Shown here in pieces: positions 1 through 9,359 of a DNA stretch of 64,000 nt. Each line of letters begins with the position of its first letter. Within the stretch, counting starts at the first letter, position 1. Source of the stretch: DAOTWA01 sp963702935 (GTDB taxonomy: Bacteria > Chloroflexota > Anaerolineae > Anaerolineales > Anaerolineaceae); NCBI GenBank assembly GCA_963702935.1, contig OY969772.1:3100001-3164000 (forward strand), read 5' to 3'. The notes beneath the pieces are model-generated. The model saw only the letters and a list, made by a program, of their open reading frames with translations. It was not told the origin of the DNA and made no database searches. Made by a program: the position numbers and the translations under genes.

Positions 1-2
1 CG

Positions 3-1169
3 GACCAGACCGCCCGGGTGCGTTATTACACGCGCAATGAGGAGTTCAATTTCATTGGCTGGACGGCGAACGCTTTGATGCTCAAGCTAAGCCAGGCGGC
101 CCTGGGAACGGCCAGCTATCTCTCGCAAAGCCAGCAGCACCAGCTCGTCATCGAGTACGTTCAGTTGGTTCAGCAGATCAGCCAGCTCAACGAGCAGATC
201 AATACCGTCTACGCCACTCCCAACCTCCAGGATCCACAGTCAGCGTCTGCCGGCTTGCGCCAGGAGCTGGCGCGTCTGAGCGAGCGCCTGGATCAAATCT
301 CGCCCAGCGTAGAAACGATCTTGCAGGCCCAGGTGGCCTCGGTGCTGGCCGAAGAGGGCCTCACCCTCGGCGGGCAGCCCGTGCCGCCTGTGCTCTATCA
401 CGTCACGCCCTTGCCGTACGCCCTGATCGTCTCCCCGCGGGACGTCATCCGCGAGGAAGAGGATATCTCCTTGCAGACGGATCTGACCATCGAACAGCGG
501 GTTAGTCTGGAGGATAGCGTGGCCAGGGGGTTGGACGTGTCTGCGCTGGTGGTGCCGGTAGGCGGAATTGGCATCTACCCCACCATGGTGATGCAGACCA
601 GCGATTTGCCCTACCTGCTGGAGACGATTGCCCACGAGTGGACGCATAACTTCCTTACCCTGCGCCCCTTGGGAGTGAGCTACGAGGTTTCGCCGGCGCT
701 GCGCACGATGAACGAGACCACCGCCTCGATTTCGGGGAAAGAAGTGGGGATGAAGGTGTTGGAGCGCTACTATCCTGAGCTGGTGCCGCCGCCCTCGAGC
801 TCCACAGGGACGGCTTCCGCTCCGGCGGGGCAACCGGCGGCCCCCACCTTCGACTTCAACGCCGAGATGCACCTGACGCGCGTGACGGTGGACAAGCTGC
901 TGGCGGACGGCCACATCCAACAGGCCGAGGCTTATATGGAAGCCCAGCGCCAGGTCTTTTGGAATCACGGCTACTTGATTCGCAAGCTCAACCAGGCTTA
1001 CTTCGCCTTCTACGGGGCCTATGCCGACGTTCCCCAGGGGGCGGCCGGCGCCGACCCGGTTGGCGCTGCGGTGCGTGAGCTGCGCCAGAACAGCCGCTCG
1101 CTGGCGGACTTCCTCAACCGCATCTCCTGGGTAACGTCCTTTAGCCAGCTTCAGGCGGCGCTGAAATAG
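3..1169 (+). CDS. Putative zinc metallopeptidase, 5' end outside window
   Basis: The frame is open to the left edge of the window, so the true start lies upstream; the first in-window start codon is a GTG at 18. Counting from that codon, HEWTH sits at residues 206-210 and a glutamate follows at 223 (MNETTAS), the layout of an HExxH zinc peptidase. The region before it is helical and glutamine-rich (about residues 30-115), possibly coiled coil. A Ser/Pro/Ala-rich linker lies near 255-275. I do not recognise a named family. It converges on the FmdB gene, 32 bp away. Peptidase activity is inferred from the motif alone. Confidence 0.6.
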   Translation, partial: DQTARVRYYTRNEEFNFIGWTANALMLKLSQAALGTASYLSQSQQHQLVIEYVQLVQQISQLNEQINTVYATPNLQDPQSASAGLRQELARLSERLDQISPSVETILQAQVASVLAEEGLTLGGQPVPPVLYHVTPLPYALIVSPRDVIREEEDISLQTDLTIEQRVSLEDSVARGLDVSALVVPVGGIGIYPTMVMQTSDLPYLLETIAHEWTHNFLTLRPLGVSYEVSPALRTMNETTASISGKEVGMKVLERYYPELVPPPSSSTGTASAPAGQPAAPTFDFNAEMHLTRVTVDKLLADGHIQQAEAYMEAQRQVFWNHGYLIRKLNQAYFAFYGAYADVPQGAAGADPVGAAVRELRQNSRSLADFLNRISWVTSFSQLQAALK

Positions 1170-1201
1170 GCGCTCGCCTGACCCACCCGGAGCGCCGGCG
1201 C

Positions 1202-1612
1202 CTAGAACATATCCTCTCCCATGCCGCCCATACCGCCGGCATCCCCCCCATCCCCGGCGCCCAGGTCGGGGACCTCTTTCTCGATCTCGTCGGGGCTTTG
1301 GCCGGCCTCCAGCCGCCCGACGACCTCGTCGAACTCGGGACCCATATCCTCGCCCATCTGAGAGCTCATATCGCGCATCATGCGACCTAATGACTTGGGA
1401 TCGTCTTCCAGGCCGGCCAGCCGGCTGGGATCGGCCATGCTTTCCAGGCGGCTTTCTTCGGAGCGCGCAAAACGGACTCTTCCGATGCGGCGTTGCACCT
1501 GAGTGCTGTGGCAGTGGGGACATTCCACCGCATTCTTCCCGTACTCACTGTATGAAAGGAAAACGTCAAAGCGGCGACGGCAGCTCAGGCAACGGAATTC
1601 GTAAGCGGGCAT
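1202..1612 (-). CDS. FmdB-family zinc-ribbon protein
   Basis: This 136-residue protein begins MPAYEFRCLSCRRRFDVF and has a second CPHC pair near residue 32, so the two CxxC pairs form the small zinc ribbon of FmdB/CxxC_CXXC_SSSS proteins. The rest is acidic and low complexity, ending in a Gly/Met/Asp-rich tail. The family was named after a formamidase operon regulator, but most members have no proven role. The start has a GGAGG Shine-Dalgarno 7 nt upstream and a TATAAT box further upstream. It is transcribed divergently from gmk. Confidence 0.85.
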   Translation of the reverse strand: MPAYEFRCLSCRRRFDVFLSYSEYGKNAVECPHCHSTQVQRRIGRVRFARSEESRLESMADPSRLAGLEDDPKSLGRMMRDMSSQMGEDMGPEFDEVVGRLEAGQSPDEIEKEVPDLGAGDGGDAGGMGGMGEDMF

Positions 1613-1647
1613 TTTGTACCTCCATCATGATTAATCATCGCTTATCC

Positions 1648-1676
1648 ATTATAATCAGGCCCAGCTAAGTTTTTAA
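1648..1676 (-). promoter_or_regulatory. Sigma-70-type promoter for the fmdB-like gene
   Basis: On the minus strand TTAAAA (1671-1676) and TATAAT (1648-1653) are separated by 17 bp. A palindrome TGATTAATCA (1628-1637) lies between the -10 box and the start codon. Read by eye only. Confidence 0.5.
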
Positions 1677-1705
1677 TCCAATTTTGTCTCAGGACAGATA
1701 TTCTT

Positions 1706-2335
1706 ATGATCCGCGATGCTTACACTCCAGACCTCTTCCACACTGAGCCTTTGCTGCTGGTCATTTCCGGCCCTTCCGGCGTGGGTAAAGACGCTGTCCT
1801 CCAGGGGCTGAAAAAACGGGCCCTGGACCTCTACGTGGTGGTCACGGCCACCGACCGTCCGCCCAGGCAAAATGAAGTGGATGGGGTGGATTACTTCTTC
1901 GTTTCGACCGAGCAGTTCAAGACGATGATCGAGAAGGACGAATTGATCGAGCACGCCTGGGTTTACGGGGAATATAAGGGCATCCCCAAGCAGCAGGTGA
2001 TCGACGCCTTCGCCAGTGACAAAGACGTGATCATGCGCCTGGACGTGCAAGGAGCGGCTACCGTTCGGAAGCTGTTCCCCGACGCCATCCTGGTGTTCCT
2101 GGCGCCCGAGGATGAAGAAGACCTGAAGAACCGCATCCGCAGCCGGCGCAGCCAGGAATCGCCCGAAAAACTGCGCGAGCGATTGGAGAAGGCGCGCACA
2201 GAATTGACGCGCTTGCCCGAATTCGATTACCTGGTGGCTAACCCACACAACCGGCTGGATGACGCCGTGGATGCAATCGTGGCCATCTTGCGCACAGAGC
2301 ATCGCCGCGTGCACCCTAGAAAGGTATCCTTATGA
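1706..2335 (+). CDS. gmk: Guanylate kinase
   Basis: Guanylate kinase phosphorylates GMP to GDP with ATP in the cytoplasm. The 209-residue product carries the P-loop GPSGVGKD at residues 22-29, the GMP-binding stretch TDRPPRQNEVDGVDYFFVS, and the lid region RSRRSQESPEKLRERL. Length is normal for the family apart from an N-terminal extension of about 15 residues, so the true start could be slightly later. The stop overlaps the rhomboid start as ATGA, so the two genes are probably translationally coupled. Confidence 0.95.
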   Translation: MIRDAYTPDLFHTEPLLLVISGPSGVGKDAVLQGLKKRALDLYVVVTATDRPPRQNEVDGVDYFFVSTEQFKTMIEKDELIEHAWVYGEYKGIPKQQVIDAFASDKDVIMRLDVQGAATVRKLFPDAILVFLAPEDEEDLKNRIRSRRSQESPEKLRERLEKARTELTRLPEFDYLVANPHNRLDDAVDAIVAILRTEHRRVHPRKVSL

Positions 2336-3132
2336 ATTCATACCCTGGCGGCACCCCGCCGCCTCCCGGGGGAAACCCTGCCGCCGGCCAGTCCTCGAGT
2401 GTAGCGGTCAGGTTGCCGTATATCAAGCCGCTGGCGACTTATTGGCTGATCGGGATCACCTCGGCGATCTACGTATTGGAGGAGCTAACCCAAAACGTGC
2501 TGGGCGTCGACCTGCCCGTGGTATTTGGGGTCAAGATCGACGCGGCTATTCGGGCCGGGCAAATCTGGCGGTTAATCACCCCGGTCTTTCTGCACGACCC
2601 AGCCTCTATCCTGCACCTGCTCTTCAATATGTACGCGCTTTACGTGCTCGGGAAGGGCGTGGAACCGTACTACGGGCACACCCGTTTTCTCGTCCTGTAC
2701 TTCCTGGGAGGCTTTGCCGGCAACGTGTTCTCCTTCCTGTTTTCACCGGCCGCTTCCCTGGGGGCTTCGACGGCCATCTTTGGTCTGTTAGGCGCGGAAG
2801 GGGTGTTCATCTACCACAACCGGAAATTCTTCGGCAACCGTTACCGGGCCGCCATTGGCAACGTGCTCTTCTTCGCGGCCTTGAACTTCGTGATTGGATT
2901 GGCCCCCAACATCATTGGGGCCGCCTCGGTGATCGATAATTGGGGCCACCTGGGAGGCCTGATCGGGGGAACCCTGTTCGCCTGGTTTGCTGGGCCGATC
3001 TGGAACGTGGAGGGGCTGTACCCCAGCCTCCACCTGGTGGATTCGCGCGGACAGCGTGATATCCAGATTGCCGGGCTGAGCGTTGGCCTGCTCTTTTCGG
3101 CGCTGGTGGTGGTGGGGATGTTCCTGGGGTAA
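2332..3132 (+). CDS. Rhomboid-family intramembrane serine protease
   Basis: This 266-residue polytopic membrane protein has the rhomboid signatures in order: HLLFNMY (His95, Asn99), GASTAIFG with the nucleophile Ser146, and NWGHLGGL with His206 of the Ser-His dyad. The first ~28 residues are Pro/Gly-rich and cytoplasmic-looking. Such enzymes cleave transmembrane segments; the substrate here is unknown. It overlaps gmk by 4 nt and is followed by a strong terminator hairpin, so gmk-rhomboid looks like a closed two-gene unit. Confidence 0.9.
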   Translation: MNSYPGGTPPPPGGNPAAGQSSSVAVRLPYIKPLATYWLIGITSAIYVLEELTQNVLGVDLPVVFGVKIDAAIRAGQIWRLITPVFLHDPASILHLLFNMYALYVLGKGVEPYYGHTRFLVLYFLGGFAGNVFSFLFSPAASLGASTAIFGLLGAEGVFIYHNRKFFGNRYRAAIGNVLFFAALNFVIGLAPNIIGAASVIDNWGHLGGLIGGTLFAWFAGPIWNVEGLYPSLHLVDSRGQRDIQIAGLSVGLLFSALVVVGMFLG

Positions 3133-3142
3133 GGAAACTATT

Positions 3143-3342
3143 TCCAAAAATGTAGGGCGGCTTTCCAAAGCCGCCTTTTTTCTTGTCCTGATCTCACGCA
3201 GAGACGCAAAGCCCTTTGGGGAACAAGCAGTGAGGTTGTTCCTGGAATGAAAATGTAGGGCGGCTTTCCAAAGCCGCCTTTTTCTTACCCGGCCTCACGC
3301 AAAGGCGCAAAGCCGCTAAGCCCTTTGGGGAACAAGCGGCAG
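3143..3342. repeat. Tandemly duplicated ~95-bp terminator plus CGCARAGRCGCAAAG block
   Basis: Two diverged copies (about 3143-3236 and 3243-3342) each contain the GGCGGCTTT hairpin with T-tract, a CTCACGCA-R-AGRCGCAAAGCC motif, and CCCTTTGGGGAACAAGC. The CGCAGAGACGCAAAG motif reappears near 16880 and, degenerate, near 29290. No gene lies in this 244-bp gap. Confidence 0.75.
3156..3182 (+). terminator. Rho-independent terminator after the rhomboid gene
   Basis: The GGCGGCTTT / AAAGCCGCC inverted repeat (3156-3175) is followed by a run of T. The same hairpin recurs about 100 bp downstream at 3259-3283. Confidence 0.8.
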
Positions 3343-3346
3343 TATT

Positions 3347-3376
3347 CCAAAAACAAGCGGGGGTTAGAAACCCGCT
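3347..3376 (-). terminator. Terminator of the A2M-like gene
   Basis: Read on the minus strand, AGCGGG (3371-3376) pairs with CCCGCT (3356-3361) and is followed by TTGTTTTT. It lies immediately after the stop codon at 3377. Confidence 0.6.
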
Positions 3377-6300
3377 CTACCTCTTGATAGCGAACAAGCT
3401 GCCGGCGCTGGCGCCCTGCACTTCGGGGAAGTAGGTTTCCCAGGCGCGCGCGGGCAACAGGCGGAATTCGCCGGCCTGTTGGGGAATCAGCGTGTAAGCC
3501 AGCTCGTAGGTGCCCGCCGGGAGATATTGCGCCGTCCAGGCAATGTGGTCGTCGAAGATGTGGGCCTGGTTGAAGAGCCACCAGCCCCAGCCCGCCCCAA
3601 AGGGATTGCGCGGATCGTATTGGAGAGCGGCCTCAGGGTTGGCCTGCTGGCTGGTCTTGAGGCTGGTGTCCAATATCTGCGCCCCGGCCGGGATGTAATC
3701 TTCCACTTGAACGTAATAGGCATCGTGAGGAACGTTGAGGGTCAGGCGCACGGTGACCAGGTTGGGTTGGGCCGGGCTGCCCAGGCTGGCTTGCGTGATG
3801 GGGGTGCAGGCGCTGGCCCGGCAATCTTCCCCGGCTGCGTAATAGGCGCGGCTCAGACTGAAACCCGCGTCCAGGGCCGGGGCAGTCTCGGCCGGCCGGT
3901 CGACGGTGAGATCGGCGCGATAGTACAGGCGCCCGTCGCCTGCGCCGCGCGAGATGAGCAGCGCGTTAGGGGCGTCGCTGCGTAAGGCCTGTATGGGGGT
4001 GACGGCGTTCACGGCGGTGAGCGTATCCGCTCCACCGGCCTGGCCGCCGGCCAGGGGCGAGCCGTTGAGCGTGGCGGAAAAAGTGTAGCTGGCTTGCAGG
4101 TCGCCGGTGCCCTTCAGGGAGGCGGTCAGGGCCATCAACACCCAGGCGCTTTCGTAAGTCGAAGACCAGGCGGCGTCCGCGTTGCGGTGATCCATGACAT
4201 ATTGCACGGCCATAGGAATGAGGGGCGAGGCCGGGTCCTCCTGGGCCAGGGCGTACAGGGTCACGGCGGTGGTGAACACGGGCGTCTCCGGGTTGGCCCC
4301 GTCCGAGGCGTTGCCTTCCCAATGGGCGCCGGTGGCGGTGCGCAGCGCGCTGCTTTCCAAATCGGAGATCAAGGTCTGGCTCTCACTGCTCTGCGCGGAG
4401 GGGCTGCCCAGGGTGAGGGCCAGAAGGGCTTTGGCCCAGGGGTTGAGCTGGTCGCGCAGCGTGTAGACCTGCGCGGCAGCGCCGGGGTCGCCGGCGCCGG
4501 CTTCTTCGAGGGCGAAGAGGCTAAAGGCCATGCGGTCCAGCTCCCAGGTTTGGGAGGACGCTCCCGGCGTGCCCAGCCCGGCGCGGAGGTAATCGGCCGC
4601 CGCGGAAATGGCCTGGCTGTCCACCTGGAGGCCGGCGGTCTGGGCCCGGCTGAGGCCCAGCAGGACGTAAGCGCTGATGTAAGCGTCGCTCTGGCTGCCC
4701 GGGTACCAACCCCAGCCGCCGTCGGTGTTCTGCTGGGAGAGGAGCTGTTGGACGCCGCTGGCCAGGGTGCGATCCAGGCGATCTTTGAGGGCCGGGGAAT
4801 TGATTCCCAGGCCGGTGAGCGCCTGGTAGGTCTCCAGGTTCGGCAGGAAGCGGGAAAGGGTCTGCTCGGTGCCCTGGTAAGGCGAATTTTCCAGGGCGCT
4901 CAGGCCGCTGGTGAGGACGGCTGCCAGGGAAGGCACCATTTCCACGCGTAGCTCGCCGTCCGTGGGCTGGAACGAGTGCGGCAGGCTGATGCCCTCGATC
5001 TGCTGGCCGGCCTGGCCCAGCACCCCGGAGGTGGAATAGGTCTGAGGGGAAGTGTATTTCAAGATGGGCAGGGTGCCCTGGTCGGGACGGGCAAAATCCT
5101 GCAAGGCGACGCCGTTCGCGCTGGCGCGGACAGAAAAGACCAGGTCGGCGTTGGCCCCGCTCTGGGCGGTGCCCCACCAGGTGATGCGCACCTGGCCCCC
5201 GGCGGGGACGCTCACGGGTTGGACGGCCTGGCCGGGATCGTCCAGCGCGAATCCGACGGCGGTCAGAGACACCTGGGTATCCAGATCGGTTTGGGTATTA
5301 TTTTGGGCGATAGCCGCCAGCTCCACGTGGTCGCCGGCGACCAGGAAGAGCGGCGTTTCCGGGCGGATGAGCAAGTCCTTGCTGGCGACCACCTGGACGG
5401 CGGCCTGGCCCACGCGCGTGTCGGCGGTCAGGCCGCGCAGATCGGCCTGCCAGGTGGTGAGATTATCGGGCAGGTCGAAGCTCACCTGGGCGGTGCCATC
5501 CGCGCCGGTGACGATGGAAGCATTCCAATAGGCGGTGTCGGGGAAGTTCTGGCGCACGCTCTCTTGCGGACCGGGGCCGCCTCCTCCTCCACCTACGCCC
5601 GGCAGTTGGGGCGTGCTGCGGGAGCTATAGGCGACCAGGTCCAAAGCGGTCTGCACGCCCAGGGGTTGCGTCCCGTAGTATTCCGTCAAGATGTCCGGGG
5701 CGTTGGGGTCGGCCAGCGCCAGCAAAGCGCGGTCCACGACGGCCAGGGAGAATTCACCCTGCACCGGCTGTTCGGCAGAATCGGTGACTTGCAGGGTGAA
5801 GGTGACCTTGTCCCCCGGCGCGGCGCGCTGGGGCTGGCCCAGCAGCTTTACCGTAAGGGTTTGTTCCAGGGGCTTCACGTCCAGGTTGAGATACCCCTGG
5901 CGGAAATCGGGCTTGCCGTCCGCGCGGGCGCCCAACAGGGTAACGGAGACGTACACGTTGGGGGCGTCGTCTGCGCCGAGCGGCAGGGTGAGGTCGGAGC
6001 CGTTCGGCTCCAGGGTGAGCACCTGGGTGCGCAGGATACGCCCGCGCTCCACGCTCACCAGGGCCGGCGCCGGCTTTCCCAGGGGATTGGGGATGAAGAT
6101 GCGCGCGGATTGACCCGGCGTATAGCTGGCGGCGTCGGCGGTGAGATGGATGTGCTGGTCGGGGAGGTTGGGCCACACGGCTTCTCCACTGCCGCCCACC
6201 CACAAGAGCACCTGGCTGCGCGCGCCGCCGCCGCTTACATCCAGCAGGTAGGTGCCGGGGTCGGGAGGGGTGAAGGACAGGCGGGCTTTGCCCTCCGCGT

Positions 6301-9300
6301 CGGTTTGGAAGTCCGTGCTGGCCACCAGGGTGGTCTGTTGGGTATAAGTAGGCAGCCCCAGGGGCGAAGCCGATTGATCCTGCACCCAGGTGACCTTTTG
6401 GAATTCAGCCTTCAAAGATCCTCCCCCGGAAGGCTGGCCGTTCCAGTCTACCCCCTGAACGCCGAAGCCGAGCGCCTGTCCGGCCTGGTCGTTCCAGCTA
6501 TCCGGGCGCAGGCCGATGTAAAAGCTGGCGGGGTGGACGCGCACGCTGGCGCGCGCGCTGACCGGCTGCCCGCTTTGGTCGTTGATGGTCACTTCCAGGG
6601 TCAGGCTTTGAGTGGAGGCGAGGTCTTTAGGAGCCGCCAAATCCAGCGAAAGACTGCCATCCGCAGCCGTCTTCGTGCTGCCCTGGCCGATGACGACGCC
6701 CAGGCCAGATGGATTGAAGCTCGCCAGGCCAGGCGTCATCCAGCCCGTATCCAACACCCCCACTACGGCATCCGGCAGGGTAAAGGCATCCGAGGCTTGC
6801 GACAACGTCCACTGGACGGGCAGGTTGCCGGCGGGTGCGCCAAAGAAGTAGCTGGCCTGGACTTTGGCCTGCAAAGCGGCGCCTTGCAGCACCTCCTGGG
6901 GGCTGAGGCTGACCTGCAGGTCGATCTCTGGCTTTTGGTATTCGGCGACCTGAATGAACTGGTCGGCGAAGTCTATTTGCGGCAGGCTCAGGCGATAGGC
7001 CCCCGGGCTGGCGTCCACCGGCAGGGTGAACTGGCCGTGCACGCTTCCGTAAGGAGAAAGGGTGAGCGCGAGGCTGTCCAGCAGGGACGACTTCCCGTCG
7101 GCATTCACTTCGCTGTAGAGATCTGCCGTCACTTGAGACAGATCGGGGAGCTTATAGCGCCCGTTGCCGGCCTGGCGGATCACGGCCCGGAAATACACCG
7201 TTTGGCCGGGGCGATAGATGGGGCAGTCGGTGTAGATGTAAGCCTGGGTGGCGGGAGTGCCGGAGTCGGTGGATAGGCCGAAATCCCAGCCGTTGATCCC
7301 GGCGCTCCAGGTGGAGCCCGAGACGCCGAAGTCCGCACTGCCCGGCTGGCCGGCAACGGCGAAGAAGCTGGCGTAGGGGTCCTGTTGAGCGGGAAGGTCC
7401 GCATGGAACAATCCCTGGGCGTCGGTGCGGCCCTGGGCGAGGATCTGTCCGCTTTCAGCGTAGATCTTTACGTCCACATCGGCGGCAGGTAAATCGTCGC
7501 TGAGATGGACGGCCCACACCAGGGCGTCCGTGGCGCTGTGCTTGAAGGTCAGGTTGAGCGAGCTGACCACCGACAGGACGGGCGACTGCTGCCCGTAGGC
7601 ATCCTGGGGAAGCTGCGGGGAGCGGAAGGTGAAGTAGTACAGACCGGAGGATAAGGGCTTCCCGTCAGGAGAAAGATCGAGGCTCACCGTCTGAGAACGG
7701 TCGGCGGGCAGATCGAAGGACTGCTTCCAGGTCTGCAAGCCGGAAGGCGTGTAATTCTGGCGCAGGTTATAGCCGTTCGAGCCGAGCAAGGCGATGAAGT
7801 CGTTCAGGGGGAGCGCGCCTCTGGCCACATTCACGCTCTGTAAATTGGTCAATTGGGCGGGAAGGCTGCTGTCCTGCGGGGTGAAGAAGACGACTCCGCT
7901 GTTGGTCGAGGCCGAAGTAATCGTCAGGTTGGGAGAAGCCCGTGGCGTGCGGAAGTGCAGGGTGTAAGGCGCGGAAAGGCTCTGTCCCCAGGCGTCGGTG
8001 ACCGTCTGAGAGAGGGTCAGGGTGTAAGCGGTGTTGGGCTGGAAATACCCATAGACGTACAGAGTGGTCTTATCCTCGTTCAGATAGGTATCGAGCTGAG
8101 AGACGGAAGGCTCCAGGCTCACCAGGCCCTGAAAATCGGTGGTTTGGAGAGGAGCGGTGAAGTTCAGGGTCAGGTTTTCGTAGCCGGTGAAATTCTCGAT
8201 CACACTGCCTTCGGCGGGCTGCGAGGAGGCAATAGCCAGGTCGGGTGTGGAAATCAACTGGGCGAGGTAAGCTTCCGCCAGAGGCGTGCCGCCCTGGGAT
8301 TGAACGCCTTGTGCCAGGCTCAACGTGTAGGAGGTGTTGCGCGCCAGGAGCTGGGCGGGCTTGAAAGTCAGGCTGGTGTAATCCGCGTTCCAGTCGAAGG
8401 TGCCGGGAGTGGCGGCTCCTCCCGCTTGGAAGGAGAAACCGGCCTCCACGCTGGCAGGCTGCATGGGCTGGTTAAAGCTGACGACCAGGGGGGCGTCCAA
8501 CGGCAGCGGCTTTTCCGTCTCCGGCTGCACGGAAACCACGCGCGGCAGGGCGGTATTGAAGCTCCAACTGCCGGAGGCGGAGCTGTCCAGGGGTGTGCCG
8601 GCCACGCTGGTCAGCCCCGGATCGAGGCGCACCGCGTAGGTCTTTCCACCCGATAAAGGCGGGTTGGGGTAGAAGATATAGGTGCTGGTGTTGATCCACT
8701 CGCCGCGACCCTGGGCCGGCGGATCGAGGGTGAAGGCTTGCGGCTGGCCGGACGGGTCGGCGCCCAGGGCAACCACGGCCTGGTCGAAGGAAGCTACCAC
8801 GGCGGAAGACGGATCGACGAGATCGGCCCCGTCCTTGGGCAGGGATTCGAGCAGGCGCAGAGGGCCGGCCGTGGTATAGCTCAGCGAGATGGGGGCGTTC
8901 AAGGCCAGGCCATTCTTCGCGCGGGCGGTCTGCTCCAGGGAGATGGAGAGCTGCGTTCCGGCGGGAAAGGGTTGGTCGGGGGTGAAGGTGAGGGTGGCGT
9001 CGTCTTGCCAGACGATGCGCCCGGAGAGGGTAGGCTGGCCTTTCAAGGCGTTCTCCACCGAGCCGCGATCCATGGCCTGGTTGAAGACGAGAGTCAGGGG
9101 GCCTTTGGGGGGCAACTGGCTGTTCGCGGGTGGATCGGCCTCGATCAGGGCGGGCGGCAGGGGCACCTGCGTGGGAGTGGGGGCAGGCGGAACAGTGGCG
9201 GTGGCGGGAAGCGGAGTAGGCGTGCTGCCCGCGAAGGGCAGGCTACAGGCCAGCGAAACCAGCAGGATGAAAACCAGAAAGGCAAAGAGGCGGCGCAAAG

Positions 9301-9313
9301 GGGATGGATGCAT
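3377..9313 (-). CDS. Alpha-2-macroglobulin-like lipoprotein lacking the thioester cysteine
   Basis: A ~1978-residue envelope lipoprotein. I start it at the ATG at 9313 because AGGAG stands 7 nt upstream and the product then opens with a clean lipoprotein signal ending LLVSLAC (Cys23); an upstream ATG at 9355 overlaps a TATAAT box. A Thr/Pro-rich linker is followed by several Ig-like/MG domains, the bacterial A2M stretch FPDTAYWN and LPDNLTTWQ, and the thioester-domain region. There the usual C-x-E-Q is GTEQ (residues 1481-1484), so no thioester can form, although the alpha-toroid sequence TDGGWGWYPGSQSDAY follows. Bacterial A2Ms trap proteases, often beside penicillin-binding protein 1C; no such partner is adjacent here. 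Its role is inferred from the family only. Confidence 0.9.
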   Translation of the reverse strand: MHPSPLRRLFAFLVFILLVSLACSLPFAGSTPTPLPATATVPPAPTPTQVPLPPALIEADPPANSQLPPKGPLTLVFNQAMDRGSVENALKGQPTLSGRIVWQDDATLTFTPDQPFPAGTQLSISLEQTARAKNGLALNAPISLSYTTAGPLRLLESLPKDGADLVDPSSAVVASFDQAVVALGADPSGQPQAFTLDPPAQGRGEWINTSTYIFYPNPPLSGGKTYAVRLDPGLTSVAGTPLDSSASGSWSFNTALPRVVSVQPETEKPLPLDAPLVVSFNQPMQPASVEAGFSFQAGGAATPGTFDWNADYTSLTFKPAQLLARNTSYTLSLAQGVQSQGGTPLAEAYLAQLISTPDLAIASSQPAEGSVIENFTGYENLTLNFTAPLQTTDFQGLVSLEPSVSQLDTYLNEDKTTLYVYGYFQPNTAYTLTLSQTVTDAWGQSLSAPYTLHFRTPRASPNLTITSASTNSGVVFFTPQDSSLPAQLTNLQSVNVARGALPLNDFIALLGSNGYNLRQNYTPSGLQTWKQSFDLPADRSQTVSLDLSPDGKPLSSGLYYFTFRSPQLPQDAYGQQSPVLSVVSSLNLTFKHSATDALVWAVHLSDDLPAADVDVKIYAESGQILAQGRTDAQGLFHADLPAQQDPYASFFAVAGQPGSADFGVSGSTWSAGINGWDFGLSTDSGTPATQAYIYTDCPIYRPGQTVYFRAVIRQAGNGRYKLPDLSQVTADLYSEVNADGKSSLLDSLALTLSPYGSVHGQFTLPVDASPGAYRLSLPQIDFADQFIQVAEYQKPEIDLQVSLSPQEVLQGAALQAKVQASYFFGAPAGNLPVQWTLSQASDAFTLPDAVVGVLDTGWMTPGLASFNPSGLGVVIGQGSTKTAADGSLSLDLAAPKDLASTQSLTLEVTINDQSGQPVSARASVRVHPASFYIGLRPDSWNDQAGQALGFGVQGVDWNGQPSGGGSLKAEFQKVTWVQDQSASPLGLPTYTQQTTLVASTDFQTDAEGKARLSFTPPDPGTYLLDVSGGGARSQVLLWVGGSGEAVWPNLPDQHIHLTADAASYTPGQSARIFIPNPLGKPAPALVSVERGRILRTQVLTLEPNGSDLTLPLGADDAPNVYVSVTLLGARADGKPDFRQGYLNLDVKPLEQTLTVKLLGQPQRAAPGDKVTFTLQVTDSAEQPVQGEFSLAVVDRALLALADPNAPDILTEYYGTQPLGVQTALDLVAYSSRSTPQLPGVGGGGGGPGPQESVRQNFPDTAYWNASIVTGADGTAQVSFDLPDNLTTWQADLRGLTADTRVGQAAVQVVASKDLLIRPETPLFLVAGDHVELAAIAQNNTQTDLDTQVSLTAVGFALDDPGQAVQPVSVPAGGQVRITWWGTAQSGANADLVFSVRASANGVALQDFARPDQGTLPILKYTSPQTYSTSGVLGQAGQQIEGISLPHSFQPTDGELRVEMVPSLAAVLTSGLSALENSPYQGTEQTLSRFLPNLETYQALTGLGINSPALKDRLDRTLASGVQQLLSQQNTDGGWGWYPGSQSDAYISAYVLLGLSRAQTAGLQVDSQAISAAADYLRAGLGTPGASSQTWELDRMAFSLFALEEAGAGDPGAAAQVYTLRDQLNPWAKALLALTLGSPSAQSSESQTLISDLESSALRTATGAHWEGNASDGANPETPVFTTAVTLYALAQEDPASPLIPMAVQYVMDHRNADAAWSSTYESAWVLMALTASLKGTGDLQASYTFSATLNGSPLAGGQAGGADTLTAVNAVTPIQALRSDAPNALLISRGAGDGRLYYRADLTVDRPAETAPALDAGFSLSRAYYAAGEDCRASACTPITQASLGSPAQPNLVTVRLTLNVPHDAYYVQVEDYIPAGAQILDTSLKTSQQANPEAALQYDPRNPFGAGWGWWLFNQAHIFDDHIAWTAQYLPAGTYELAYTLIPQQAGEFRLLPARAWETYFPEVQGASAGSLFAIKR

Positions 9314-9353
9314 GTGTCGCTCCTGGGGGAAGGGGCTGCTTTCTCTCAGAGAC

Positions 9354-9359
9354 ATTATA
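9354..9359 (-). promoter_or_regulatory. Candidate -10 box upstream of the A2M-like gene
   Basis: TATAAT preceded directly by TG on the minus strand, 41 bp before the chosen start codon. No good -35 hexamer was seen at 16-18 bp spacing. Confidence 0.4.

Noticed and set aside
240..1523. A 427-codon minus-strand frame spanning the peptidase-like gene and fmdB
   Set aside because: Basic, low-complexity translation that overlaps two better-supported genes.
4976..7276. A 766-codon open frame antisense to the A2M-like gene
   Set aside because: High GC and codon bias leave long antisense frames; its sequence has no recognisable domain and shadows a convincing gene.
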